The position numbers and the translations under genes were made by a program. 64,000 bases of DNA, from contig CM042559.1 of assembly GCA_023630585.1 (NCBI GenBank), forward strand, positions 1,172,501 through 1,236,500. Reading direction: 5' to 3'. Positions 1 through 10,922 of the stretch are shown piece by piece. Origin of the DNA: Cranoglanis bouderius. Lineage: Eukaryota; Chordata; Actinopteri; Siluriformes; Cranoglanididae. Numbering within the stretch: position 1 is the stretch's first letter; each line of letters starts with the position of its first letter. The notes below the pieces were generated by a model. The model was not told where the DNA came from. It was given only the letters and a program-made list of their open reading frames with translations, and made no database searches.

Positions 1-290
1 ATGCTCAAAGGAAGATCATTCCAAAGTGTAGGTGCTAAAAGAGCAAAAGCTCTGTCTCCCTTAGTTATTAATTTAGATGGTCATGGTAATTTTTGATGGT
101 CATAGAGTCCTTGTTTGTGTGTATTGAATCAATAATTTAGTAATATAAGAAGGTGCTTGCCTATGCAATGCTTTGTAGGTAATAAGTAAGATTTTAAAAT
201 CTATTCTATACTTGATTGGTAGCCAGTGAAGTGCAGACTGAAGTAATATGGGTGCTACAAGGAGTTCAAGTTAAAGGTCTTGCAGCAGCA
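1..290 (-). mobile_element. LINE fragment, C-terminal region of reverse transcriptase ORF
   Basis: Read on the minus strand, codons near 180-240 give LHWLPIKYRIDFKILLITYK, the conserved segment downstream of the reverse transcriptase domain in fish L2/Rex-type LINEs (family knowledge). The frame continues with ALHRQAPSYI and then decays with stops. The fragment is cut by the window start, so its full extent is unknown. Confidence 0.7.
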
Positions 291-318
291 TGTTGAACCG
301 AGAAACTCAACTCAAGTT

Positions 319-378
319 CAGAGCCATATCCAGAGCCATAACCAGAGCCATATCAAGAGTCATATCAAGAGTCATATC
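319..378. repeat. 12-bp tandem repeat (about five units)
   Basis: Units such as CAGAGCCATATC / AAGAGTCATATC follow one another five times. Read on the plus strand they spell QSHI, QSHN, QSHI, KSHI, KSHI. The array lies directly against the start of the 5S-derived SINE. It is too short and isolated to be a gene. Confidence 0.8.
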
Positions 379-885
379 ACCCTGCATTTCTCATGTGGTT
401 TCCTACTGAAGCTAAGCAGGGCTGAGCCTGGCCAGTACCTGGATAGGAGACCTCTTGGGGAAAACTAAGGTTGCTACTGGAAGTGGTATTAGGGAGGCCA
501 GCAGGTGGTGCTCTCCCTATGGTCTGCATGGGTCCTAATGCCCTAGTATAATAATGGGGACACTATACTGTGAAAAGAGCACTGTCTTTCAGATGAGATG
601 TTAAACCTGACTCTCTGTGGTCATTAAAATTCCCATTGACAAAAATTCCCCCGTTAGCCCTTATCTGTCATGGCCCCCTGAATAGGCTATATTGCTCTCT
701 CTATCCTATAGCTGGTGTGTTGGTCTGTGGTGGGTGTTCTGGTGCACTATGGCTGCTATCGCATCATCCAGGTGGATGCTACACACTGGTGGTGTTTGAG
801 GAGATTTCCCCTCTTACTATGTAAAGTGCTTTGAGTGTCTAGAAAAGCGCTATATAAATGTAACAAAATATTTATTATTATTAAG
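378..885 (+). mobile_element. 5S-rRNA-derived SINE (SINE3-like)
   Basis: Positions about 407-455 carry a 5S rRNA-type internal promoter: GAAGCTAAGCAGGGCTGAGC, then CCTGGCCAGTACCTGGATA and GGAGACC, matching boxes A, IE and C of vertebrate 5S rRNA. The body continues to a LINE-like 3' tail (AAAGTGCTTTGAGTGTCTAG near 822) and ends in an ATT microsatellite. Zebrafish SINE3 has this organisation (5S head, LINE-related tail). The head is diverged, so this is a retrotransposed copy, not a functional 5S gene. Confidence 0.85.
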
Positions 886-2062
886 TCAAGTGGCTTTATT
901 GTCATTTCAACCATATACAGCTTGTACAGCACAGTGAAACGAAACAGCATTCCTCCAGGTCCATAGTGCTATATAAAACAACACACTAACTACATGAGAT
1001 GACAGAACTAAATAAGACCTACACATTTTTACATAAAGTGCATATGCAAATGTGTGCAAACTACACAAGACAGTACAATAACTACTAAAACAGGTCAATA
1101 GGCACAGGAAGTGACAGTGTAGCGCTGACCAGTACACAGTTCTAGTATGGAAGTGTCCGATATAACAGGTAGTGCAAAGGAATAACAATATAATTAAAAA
1201 TGCTTTGAATGTAAACATAACATGGTATGACATAGTATTCAGCTTATACCATATATAGACATAGCAGTTATTGCAGTAGCAGCCAGGTAAAGTGTATAAT
1301 AGTGACAAGAAATTAAATACGATATTTCTATAAATATAGTAGTAGCAAAAATACAATACAGTTGATACAGAAATGTGCAAATATTGCAAGTGGAGTGGGA
1401 TGGTGTTCAGTTCAGAGAGAGAGAGAGAGAGAGTGTGTGTGTGTGTGTGTGTGTGTGCGCGCTTGTCAGTTCAGTCTCTGAGTACTGAGGAATCTGATGG
1501 CTTGTGGGGAAGAAACTGTTACACAGTCTGGCTGTGAGGGCCTGAATGCTTCGGTACCTTTTTCCAGATGGTAGGAGGCTGAAGGGTTTGTGAGGTGTGT
1601 GTGGGGTCATCCACAATGTTGGTGGCTTTGTGGATGCAGCGTGTGGTGTAAATGTCTATGATGGTGTGAAGAGAGACCCCGATAATCTTCTCAGATGTCC
1701 TCACTATCCACTGCAGGGTCTTGCAATCCAATACGGTGCAATTTCCAAACCAGGCAGTGTTGCAGCTGGTCATGATGCTCTCAGTGGTTCCTCTGTAGAA
1801 TGTGGTGAGGATGAGGGGTGGGAGATAAGCATTTTTTTAGCCTTCTCAGAAAATAGAGGCGTTGCTGGGCTTTCTTGGTTATGGAACTGCTGTGGAGGGA
1901 CCAGGTGAGGTTCTCAAACGGGTGAACACCAAGGAATTTGGTGCTCTTGATGATCTCCATGGAGGAACTGCCAATGTTCAGCAAAGAGTGGTCGTTTTGT
2001 GCTCTCCTGAAGTCAACAACCATCTCTTTTGTTTTGTCCACATTCAGAGACAGTTGACCTGA
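885..2062 (-). mobile_element. LINE 3' half (C-terminal RT region and 3' UTR)
   Basis: On the minus strand 2041-1510 encodes, across frameshifts, VDFRRAQ, STKFLGVH, ITKKAQQRLYFLRRL, ITAWFGNCTV-like, IMDIYTTRCIHKATNIVDDP and LLPSGKRYRSI-like segments. This is the conserved region after reverse transcriptase in fish LINEs. From about 1480 to 885 the sequence is the element's 3' UTR, with the 3' end at the left. Frame breaks and stops make it non-coding. Confidence 0.8.
1414..1462. repeat. Compound microsatellite (GA)n(GT)n
   Basis: About ten GA units pass into about thirteen GT units and end in GCGCGC. It lies inside the 3' UTR of the minus-strand LINE. Confidence 0.95.
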
Positions 2063-2091
2063 CAGATAACCTGTGACTCCCTAAATTCCAT

Positions 2092-2270
2092 CAACATATG
2101 GACTTTGGAACTAAAGGGACGGACATGCTGGATCTTGTTTACACAAACATCCCTGGCACGTACTGGGCAGAGCCCCACCCCCACCTCGGCTACTCAGACC
2201 ACATATCTGTTATGCTAATCCCAGCATACAGACCGCTCGTCAGACGTTCAAAACAGGTTTTGACGTTTTA
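2092..2270 (+). mobile_element. LINE endonuclease fragment, plus orientation
   Basis: The plus-strand frame reads MDFGTKGTDMLDLVYTNIPG, then HPHLGYSDHISVMLIPAYRP. LDLVYTN and the SDH motif are the C-terminal hallmarks of the apurinic-type endonuclease of non-LTR elements. It is in the opposite orientation to the LINE pieces on both sides. Confidence 0.75.
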
Positions 2271-2284
2271 GTTTGACGTTGAAG

Positions 2285-2690
2285 TTTAGATCTGCATTCT
2301 ACCCATCTTCTCTATTAGTAGGAGGTGATGGATGGTGTTGAATGCACTTGAGAAATCAAAGAATGTGATTCTTCCTGTGGTGTTGTTGATGTTCAAGTAG
2401 GGGTGTACCGTCTGCAGTAAATAGATTAGTGCATTGTCCACACCTACCTGTGGCTGGTAGGCAAACTGCAGGGGATCCAGATATTAGCTTATCTCTGAGC
2501 TGATCAGGTCTGAGGTGGGCCAAGACTAGTCTCTCCAGAACCTTTATTGCATGTAATGTGAGTGCAACTGGTCTGTGTTGTTCAGGGATTTGGGAGTAGT
2601 CTTCTTTGGAACAGGGACCAGACAGGATGTTAATAATTGTGCTTTTACTTTTAGTCGGAAGGTTGTGCAGACCAAACCGAAGCCACTACA
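2285..2690 (-). mobile_element. LINE reverse transcriptase fragment (fingers/palm)
   Basis: The minus strand reads PLQFAYQPQVGVDNALIYLL followed by ITFFDFSSAFNTIHHLLL. The second segment is the RT motif A region with the catalytic Asp (F-D-FSSAFNT). It is probably the same LINE as 885-2062, with the central RT part lost. Stops are present in the flanking codons. Confidence 0.75.
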
Positions 2691-2710
2691 GAGATGAAAC
2701 TTGGCCATTA

Positions 2711-4168
2711 CAGGTGCATCTCAATAAATTAGAATGTCATGGAAAAGTTCATTTATTTCAGTAATTCAACTCAAATTGTGAAACTCGTGTATTAAATAAA
2801 TTCAGTGCACACAGACTGAAGTAGTTTAAGTCTTTGGTTCTTTTAATTGTGATGATTTTGATTCACATTTAACAAAAACCCACCAATTCACTATCTCAAC
2901 AAATTAGAATATGGTGACATGCCAATCAGCTAATCAACTCAAAACACCTGCAAAGGTTTCCTGAGCCTTCAAAATGGTCTCTCAGTTTGGTTCACTAGGT
3001 AAGACACAAACATTCATTGCCAAAGAAGCTGGCTGTTCACAGAGTGCTGTATCCAAGCATGTTAACAGAAAGTTGAGTGGAAGGAAAAAGTGTGGAAGAA
3101 AAAGATGCACAACCAACCGAGGGAACCGCAGCCTTATGAGGATTGTCAAGCAAAATCGATTCAAGAATTTGAGTGAACTTCACAAGGAATGGACTGAGGC
3201 TGGGGTCAAGGCATCAAGAGCCACCACACACAGACGTGTCAAGGAATTTGTCTACAGTTGTCGTATTCCTCTTGTTAAGCCACTCCTGAACCACAGACAA
3301 CGTCAGAGGCGTCTTACCTGGGCTAAGGAGAAGAAGAACTGGACTGTTGCCCAGTGGTCCAAAGTCCTCTTTTCAGATGAGAGCAAGTTTTGTATTTCAT
3401 TTGGAAACCAAGGTCCTAGAGTTTAGAGGAAGAGTGGAGAAGCTCATAGCCCAAGTTGCTTGAAGTACAGTGTTAAGTTTCCACAGTCTGTGATGATTTG
3501 GGGTACAATGTCATCTTCTGGTGTTGGTCCATTGTGTTTTTTGAAAACCAAAGTCACTGCACCCGTTTACCAAGAAATTTTGGAGCACTTCATGCTTCCT
3601 TCTGCTGACCAGCTTTTTGAAGATGCTGATTTCATTTTCCAGCAGGATTTGGCACCTGCCCACACTGCCAAAAGCACCAAAAGTTGGTTAAATGACCATG
3701 GTGTTGGTGTGCTTGACTGGCCAGCAAACTCACCACACCTGAACCCCATAGAGAATCTATGGGGTATTGTCAAGAGGAAAATGAGAAACAAGAGACCAAA
3801 AAATGCAGATGAGCTGAAGGCCACTGTCAAAGAAACCTGGGCTTCCATACCACCATGCCACAAACTGATCACCTCCATGAGTATTGAGTACATGTACAGT
3901 AAATGAACATACTTTCCAGAAGGCCAACAATTCACTAAAAACGTTTTTTTTTATTGGTCTTATGAAGTATTCTAATTTGTTGAGATAGTGAATTGGTGGG
4001 TTTTTGTTAAATGTGAGCCAAAATCATCACAATTAAAAGAACCAAAGACTTAAACTACTTCAGTCTGTGTGCATTGAATTTATTTAATACACGAGTTTCA
4101 CAATTTGAGTTGAATTACTGAAATAAATCAACTTTTCCACGACATTCTAATTTATTGAGATGCACCTG
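2711..4168 (+). mobile_element. Tc1-like transposon, nearly complete, with long inverted repeats
   Basis: The element starts CAGGTGCATCTCAATAAATT and ends with the inverse (...GAGATGCACCTG), flanked by TA at 2709-2710 and 4169-4170. The inverted repeats run about 200 bp on each side (about 2711-2915 and 3965-4168), typical of IR/DR-type Tc1 elements. The interior holds one transposase gene. Length of about 1.46 kb is normal for the family. Confidence 0.95.
2974..3906 (+). pseudogene. Tc1-like DD34E transposase with one in-frame nonsense codon
   Basis: Starting at the ATG at 2974, the frame holds an N-terminal helix-turn-helix (IAKEAGCSQSAVSKHVNRK), then the catalytic core: first Asp in VLFSDESKF, second in FQQDLAPAHTAK, and Glu in SPHLNPIENLWG. 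The codon at 3424-3426 is TAG, but the same frame continues for 160 codons without another stop, so one substitution separates two open halves. The C-terminus (ITSMSIEYMYSK) diverges from the usual family ending, so a second lesion there is likely. The enzyme would cut and paste the surrounding element. As it stands it should give no full-length protein. Confidence 0.9.
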
Positions 4169-4170
4169 TA

Positions 4171-5194
4171 TATAATACACTCTCCCTTTACTTATGCAAG
4201 AGAGATGAGCCTGATCAGACTAATGCTTGCACTATAGCGCACCGTTTTTGGGTAATTCCAATTTGCACTTAGCTCCACCCACTTTTTCACTAATTTGCAT
4301 AATTGATAACATACTTTTGGGAACTAGTCTTAGGATTATTTTGTTTTTCATGTTTGAAATCCACACATTTGATCTACACGTATGATCTTGTGTAGCAAAC
4401 CGTTTGTTTTGCTCTTGTAAAAGAAAACTAGTAAGTATTTTATTTCACTTTTTGAGCCTCCATTCTCCAACGGTATCGGAAAATCACTTTACATGGTCTG
4501 ATCCGGAGAAACACTTAACCTGGACTATACTGGAGTCAAACTTTTCTTGGACTGTTCTGACACAACCCCTCCCTGGCTGGCCTGGGCCGAATCCCAAATT
4601 CCCTTTGCGGAGTGCTGAACTGTTAGGTTTTCCTGTCTACCAGATTATCTGGTTGTAAATGGCTCTTCAATATCTCCCTAATGCCTGTCCTCTTCGCTGA
4701 ACGTCTGCCTCCATACAAACAGATTCTTACATTCATTTCCGATTCCGGCTGAGAAGATGACAGTGCTTGTGGTGCTGCTCCGCATACTTACTTTGGTAGA
4801 CCCAGGCGAAAACGATTGTTGTTGCTGAGTGAGTAAATCTGACAGTGTAATCTCCCCTGCGGTAGACATTCCATCTTCTGGAACTTGTTTTTTATCGCTA
4901 GGTCCATTGGCTCATGTACCTATGCGATTGTGTCGGGATATTATAAACTTTTCTTGTTACCCAAGCCTTCTGGTTCTATATGATTGTTTTTTATTGTCAA
5001 GGAACTCCTTGGTTGAACTTGCGAGCGGCATGCGTTCTAAAAAATACAAATTCATCGTCGTGCAATGTTGTGAAATTGAGGTGCCTACTTATGTTACTGT
5101 TGTAACTGTTGTAGTTTGCAGTGTCTTCAAACGCCCTCTGGTTTTAAATCTAGAATTGGTCTTGGGATTTTTCACCTAAATGTGTGAAGTTTGT
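4171..5194. other. Spacer; probable decayed 5' part of the following LINE
   Basis: I see no convincing gene. From about 4400 the base composition and broken frames run into the LINE endonuclease starting near 5198, so this may be its ORF1/5' region. No zinc knuckle or other ORF1 motif was recognised. Confidence 0.4.
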
Positions 5195-5954
5195 TGCCTA
5201 AAATAGATGGAATTAGGATCTGGGCTAAAACAACAAAAGCTGATGTTATTGTTTTGTCTGAAACTTGGCTTGGCAAGTCTGTTCTTGATAAGGATATACG
5301 TAAGTATAAATGGTTACAATGTTTATCGCATAGATAGGGTTAAGAAGGGTGGTGGTGTGGCTATTTATGTGAAGTGTACATTTCTTGTTAGTGTGGTTAT
5401 ATCTGAATCCATCTGTAAACAGTTTGAATTTTTAGCTTTGAATCTTGAAGTTTCTAAAGAATTCACTATAATGGTGGTCGGCTGTTACAGACCTCCCTCA
5501 GCCCTTAGTGATGCACTTTCTTCTTTCATGCACCAGATGTCTAAACTTCTCTACACTGAAATTATTTTTGATTGGGATTTTAACTGGTGTTGGTTAAAAC
5601 CAGCCTCTGAGAATTTTAAAATGTGTTGTGATTCAATGAATCTTACCCAGCTTATTAATTCACCCACCCACCCAAATATTAGATGTCCAGAGAAATCTAC
5701 TCTAATTGATTTGATATTGACTAATGTGCAGCATACGTTTTCTGCTGCTGGTGTATTCTGTAATGATTTAAGTGAGCATTGTGCTGTTGTTGCTGTTAGA
5801 AATGCTAAGGTTCCTAAGACAAAACCATGTTTTATTTACAAGACAAATTTAAAGAGTTTTAATGAGCAGGCTTTTTTTTTACATAACTTATTACATGATT
5901 TATTTTATTTTAACTGGAACAGGATTGAGCGTATTCCTGATGTGGAAACTGCCT

Positions 5955-5979
5955 GGTATTTTTTTCAGGATAGCTTCTT
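5955..5979. repeat. Target-site duplication, left copy
   Basis: These 25 bases are repeated exactly at 7255-7279. They flank the minus-strand RTE element, and the host LINE frame is restored if one copy and the insert are removed. Confidence 0.9.
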
Positions 5980-7254
5980 CTTCTTTTCCTTTCGGCTGTT
6001 CCCTTCAGGGGTCGCCACAGCGAATCATCTGCCTCCATCTAGCACTATCCCCTGCATCCTCTTCTCTCAGACCGACTACCTTCATGTCCTCCTTCACTAC
6101 ATCCATAAACCTCCTCTTTGGTCTTCCTCTCGGCCTCCTGCCTGGCAGCTCTAACCTCAGCATCCTTCTACCGATATATTCACTCTCCCTCCTCTGAACA
6201 TGTCCAAACCATCTCAACCTGGCCTCTCTAACTTTTTCTCCAACACATCTCACATGTGCTGTCCCTCTGATGTACTCATTCCTGATCCTATCCATCCTCG
6301 TCACTCCCAAAGAGAACCTCAACATCTTCAGCTCTGCTACCTCTAACTCTTCCTCCTGTCTTTTCCTCAGTGCAACTGTCTCCAAACCATACAACATCGC
6401 TGGTCTCACTACTATCCTGTACACCTTCACTATGACACAACAGACCTGTCACTTTTCTCCACCCATTCCAACCTGCCTGCACACGCTTCTTCACCTCTTT
6501 TCCACACTCCCCATCGCTCTGGACTGTTGACCCTAAGTACTTAAAATCCTGCACCTTCTTTACCTCTTCTCCCTGTAACCTCACTGTTCCACATAGATCC
6601 CTCTCATTCACACACATGTATTCTGTCTTGCTGCGACTAACCTTCATTCCTCTTCTCTCCAGAGCAAACCTCCACCTCTCTAGAGTTTCCTCCACCTGCT
6701 CCCTGCTCTCACTACAGATCACAATGTCATCCGCAAACATCATGGTCCATGGAGATGACCTCATGACCTCATCTGTCAGCCTGTCCATCACCACCACAAA
6801 CAAGAAGGGGCTCAGAGCTGATCCTTGATGCAGTCCCACCTTCACCGTGAACTCCTCTGTCACGCCTACTTCACACCTTACCACTGTCCTACTGCTCTCA
6901 TACATATCCTGCACCACTCTAACATACTTCTCTGCCACTCCAGACCTCCTCATACAATACTACAGCTCTTCTCTTGGCACCCTGTCATACGCTTTCTCTA
7001 AGTCTACAAAGACACAATGCAGCTCTTTCTGACCCTCTCTGTACTTCTCCATCAACATTCTGAAAGCAAATATTGCATCTGTAGTGCTCTTTCTTAGCAT
7101 GAAACCATACTGCTGCTCACAAATGCTCACTTCTCCCCTTAGCCTTGCTTCCACTACTCTTTCCCACAACTTCATTGTATGGCTCATCAGCTTAATACCT
7201 CTGTAGTTTCCACAACTCTGCACATCTCCCTTGTTCTTAAAAATCGGCACCGTA
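5980..7254 (-). mobile_element. RTE/Expander-type LINE, 5'-truncated, nested
   Basis: On the minus strand the element enters inside reverse transcriptase at the right end (MPIFKNKGDVQSCGNYRGIK), with motif A as VFVDLEKAYDRVPREEL, then the catalytic FADDIVICSE, then a C-terminal part with LRWFGHVQRRESEYIGRR. Its 3' end, a GAA-rich tail, is at the left (5980-5995). The 5' end is truncated, the usual outcome of target-primed reverse transcription. Only a few frame breaks separate the open pieces (7250-6960, 6953-6288, 6430-6005), so it is younger than the host LINE. Confidence 0.9.
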
Positions 7255-7279
7255 GGTATTTTTTTCAGGATAGCTTCTT
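7255..7279. repeat. Target-site duplication, right copy
   Basis: Exact copy of 5955-5979. Together they mark the insertion point of the RTE element in the LINE. Confidence 0.9.
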
Positions 7280-8335
7280 ACAGATTATAAACAAACATGC
7301 CCCTTTCCACAAGCTCCGAGTTAAAGGCCGGGATAATCCATGGTTCTTCTGAGCTGTCTTGTCTTATTCAAGAGTGCAATTTGGCTTGGGCTAAGGCAAG
7401 GAAATCATGTTCTAGTACTGACTGGCTTATTTTTAGGCAGCTTCAAAATAAGTGTTCTTCTCTTCTCAGGAAGGCCAAGTCTGAATATTTTTGGTCTATC
7501 ACTACAAAAAATCTGAATGACCCCAGAAAGTTTTGGATGGCTAAGTCTATTTCAGGCAATACCAATGCCTATATGTTACCAGCATGTATACTGAAAGACT
7601 TAGTTGCTGTGTATGATAAAACCGAAATGCTGAATTGTTTTAATAAACACTTCATATCTTCTGGTAAGTTATTTGATTCAGTTTCTTCTGTCTATGTGCA
7701 ACCGTGGATGGCTGAGCCAATAAGAGCTGGCCAGTGTTTTAGTTTCTTGCCGTTCTCAGTTCAAGAGGTGCACAAAGCCTTAACATGCTTAGATCAAAGC
7801 AAACCTTCAAAATTGGCTGCAGATTTTATTGCTGAACCTCTTACCTATCTTTTTAATCTTACCCTGGAATGTAATGAAATTCCCAGGATCTGGAAGTTGG
7901 CATTTGTCCTGCCTTTGTTTAAAGGTGGAGATCCTACACTTTTGCACAATTATAGGCCAATCTCAAGTTGTCACCATTGGCTAAAATCCTTGAAACTCTT
8001 GGTTACAGGACCTTATTTTACTAATTGTCCCTAATGCTAGAACTAATCTTGGCAAAAGGGCTTTTATGTACTCTGCTCCTAAAAATGGAAAAACTTGTTC
8101 TACTAAGTGTTTTTAAGTCAGCGATGAAAGCTTTTGAGACTGATTCCTTGTCCTGCAAATGTTTCTAACTAGTGTAGTTGGTTTTTGATTGTACTTTTGA
8201 TTTTTTGTTTTATGCTGTCTGTTTGTAACTGTGAAATGACTTGTTGCTGCCTATCATGGCCAGGATGCTCTTGAAAAAGAGATTTGTAATCTCAAGAGCC
8301 TTTCCTGGTTAAATAAAGGTTAAATAAATAAATAA

Positions 8336-8649
8336 AAACTAGGAACGTGCTTAAGCTACACAATGACCCTGCATTTTCTTTTTAGTTATTAGAGATTGTG
8401 TAATTCAAAAAACTGTTGCTGTTATTATTTCTATTACATCTTACCGCTTGACAGAGCAAATATGTTGTTCATGATCTTATTATTATTATAATCATGTTGG
8501 CTTGACAGAACCTTATAACTTTTTAGAACCTTTGCAGGCTAAATATTTTAACATCAATAAGAAAGAAACATTGTAATGTCATTTAACTCTTTTAACATGT
8601 TTAGCAGGCTTTGTGGTTGTTGTTATTATTATTATTATTATTATTATTA
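8336..8649. other. Unrecognised AT-rich spacer ending in (ATT)n
   Basis: No gene or known repeat end recognised. A (TTA)n microsatellite occupies about 8625-8649 and touches the GGGCCC end of the next repeat. Confidence 0.5.
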
Positions 8650-9340
8650 GGGCCCAAACACCAAGGTCACAAAGAGCCCTATTATTTCTGTTACTTTTTG
8701 GCATTTTTGTTGCTTACCATGCTCAAAAACATGTGAAACTTGGTTCTGGTGTTAATTTTGTCAAATTTTGTTAGTTGACTAAAAGTAGGGGCATTTTAGT
8801 CTTATCTTAGTCAAAGAAAACATAAGTATTTTAGTCTATTTTTAGTCTATGAATACTAGTGACATTTTAGTCACTGAAAACTGTAGACGTGGGGGTGTCA
8901 ATGAACAACATTCATGAATTGTGTGTGGCACAATACAAACACCTTTCTTTCATCCTTATCTTCCATATCACAACCTTCTGCCTCTCACTCCCAGGTCTTA
9001 CTGACCAAATTTGGGCCAAGTGCTGCCAACTCTTTAGCGCCACCATCAGGTAAAAATTTGACCTAATTTTGAAGTATGTTTATGGTCATAGCTTTTGAAC
9101 TGTGTGTTAAAAATTTTAAAGCCTGGCTTCCCTGGGTCGAGACAAGTTCAATTATTATTATGTCAATTTCCAGCTAATTAGATTTTCTGCCATCTTGGAT
9201 TTTGACAAAAACTTTTTTTTCGCTACTCCTCCTACAAATTTTGTCCAATCATCACCAAATTTGGTGCACATCATCTTCATAGTGGCTTGAGAATCTGACA
9301 AACATTGTAAATGTTCATAAATGTTTGAGAATAAATGACA
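8650..9340. mobile_element. Interspersed repeat, left end (GGGCCCAAACACC terminus)
   Basis: Starts GGGCCCAAACACCAAGGTCA and includes the phrases TAGCGCCACCATCAGG and CCAATCATCACCAAATTTGG. The same motifs, some inverted, occur at 15982-16760, so both belong to one fish repeat family. No protein is encoded. The family is probably a non-autonomous DNA transposon; this is inference. Confidence 0.5.
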
Positions 9341-9483
9341 AACATTACATATCTCTCTATGTAACTATTGACCAAGTTTCTATTTGTGATAAACATGTAG
9401 GCTAATATAATTGTGGATATAATACTTAGAAAGCTATGATAGAGGAAAATAAATTAAGATGAATAAGGGCATTCAAAATAGAT

Positions 9484-10715
9484 TAAATTCAGTTAAATTC
9501 AGTTTTATTTGTATAGCGCTTTTAACAATGGTCATTGTCCCAAAGCAGCTTTACAGAAATATATAAATTCAGGATATAGAATTTAAATGTATGAAGTCAT
9601 CCCTAATGAGCAAGCCAGAGATGACGGTGGTAAGGAAAAACTCCCTGTGATGATATGAGGAAGAAACCTTGAGAGGAACCAGACTCAAAAGGGAACCCAT
9701 CCTAATCTAGGTGACACTGGATAGTGTGATTATAAAGAAATCCATTTTATAAATGTACTTGTACAACATGGTCAAATAGTGCAGTTGTGTAACCAGGAAA
9801 TTCATTACAGTTTTCACATGAAGTCTGTTTTGTTGAACTTATCCACTGTTCACTGATGGAGACTTGAGTGTAAAACTGTTTGTGGCAATTGCAGTCCTAA
9901 AGCTATCCTAGCAATTGTAGTCCTAAGCCATCATAGCATAACTGTTCATATGAATTGAGGTCCAAAGCCATCTTTATGATTTTTAAGTGGTACCATCCTC
10001 AGTAATCTCAATGATCTTTAGGCTGCACCATGTGAGGCCATCCTCAGCAGCAGCATGTGATTTCCAATTGATGAGAACTCCAACCAGATTATGTATGCTT
10101 ATTGTCCCTTAATGGTTAAAGACAATGTACTTTAAGACTAGCTATGACAGCATAACTAAAAGGGAGAGCTAGAAGGTAACACAGACATAAGGGTGCCCTG
10201 GGACATAAGGTGGCCAGCCACTCCACCATCAGCAAACCTGAGTAAACTTGTGAAAGTGCGGGGCGACAGCATCTAAACATTCCAGTTCAGCGCAACACTC
10301 TATGTCCGTGAGCCCTCTAGATCTGCTCCTTTACCTAAGAAAAAACTATTCACATGTTTCATGTTTCCAATCACTATGTTTTCAGCCTGGACTTAAACAC
10401 TGAGACTGTGTCTGAGTTCTCTACACTAATTGAAAGCTGTTCCCCCTGCTGTAGCCTTCACTGTTCAAGGTACCAACAAATAGCCTGTACCTTGATCGAA
10501 GTTGGCATGGCGGATCATAAAAAGACCAAAAGTTCGTTCAGGTACTGTGGCGCGAGACCATTTAGTGCTTTATAGGTCAGTAGTAATATTTTATAATCAA
10601 TGCAATCAATTACTGGGAGCCAATGCAGTGTGGATAAGATAGGGGTGATGTGGTCATATCTTCTGGTTCTAGTAAGGACTCTTGCAGCTGCATTCTGGAC
10701 TAACTGAAGCTTCAC
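9484..10715 (-). mobile_element. LINE 3' end with C-terminal RT coding region
   Basis: The minus strand from 10715 reads KLQLVQNAAARVLTRTRRYD, then HITPILSTLHWLPV and YKALNGLAPQYL, the conserved post-RT region of L2/Rex-type LINEs. Its 3' UTR runs left to 9484 and ends in the widespread tail seen here inverted as TATAGCGCTTTTAACAATGG near 9516. Two further copies of this tail lie near 27,950 and 29,560. Confidence 0.85.
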
Positions 10716-10922
10716 CTTCTACAGTGCACAATATAATAAAAAGATTCAAGGAATCCGGTCAAATCTCGATGCGTAAAGGGCAAGGCCAAAAACCACTTCT
10801 GAATGCACGTGATCTCCGAGCTCTCAGACTTCACTGTCTTAAAAACTGTCATGAGTCTGTAATGGATATTTTGACATGGGCTCATGTAATCAGAAAGCTT
10901 ACTTCTAGCTGCATGTGGTCCT
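10716..10922 (+). mobile_element. Tc1-like transposase fragment inserted in the LINE
   Basis: The plus strand reads HNIIKRFKESGQISMRKGQG and then NARDLRALRLHCLKN and SVMDILTWAH. This is the linker between the two N-terminal helix-turn-helix halves of a Tc1-like transposase. The same segment occurs at about 47,960-48,110. Only about 200 bp remain, with no inverted repeats. Confidence 0.75.

Larger units (their letters stand above)
5195..8335 (+). mobile_element. Non-LTR retrotransposon (L2/Maui-like LINE), split by a nested RTE element
   Basis: Positions 5198-5977 encode the endonuclease domain across frameshifts: VIVLSETWLGKS, YRIDRVKKGGGVAIYVK, GCYRPPSA, LIDLILTN, SEHCAVVAV. The frame resumes at 7280 (INKHAPFHKLRVKGRDNPW) and reaches the RT start (KLAFVLPLFKGGDPTLLHNY, then RPIS), after which most of the RT is missing. 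The 3' end at about 8240-8335 reads CTCAAGAGCCTTTCCTGG and then short TTAAATAA-type repeats, as in L2-like fish LINEs. Stops and the deleted palm domain make it inactive. Confidence 0.85.

Noticed and set aside
378..500. Functional 5S rRNA gene
   Set aside because: Only the internal promoter part is similar, with substitutions; the 5' part and terminator are missing and a LINE-type tail follows.
907..1389. 160-codon open frame on the minus strand
   Set aside because: Rich in Y, C, F and L with no domain. It lies in the 3' UTR of a minus-strand LINE.
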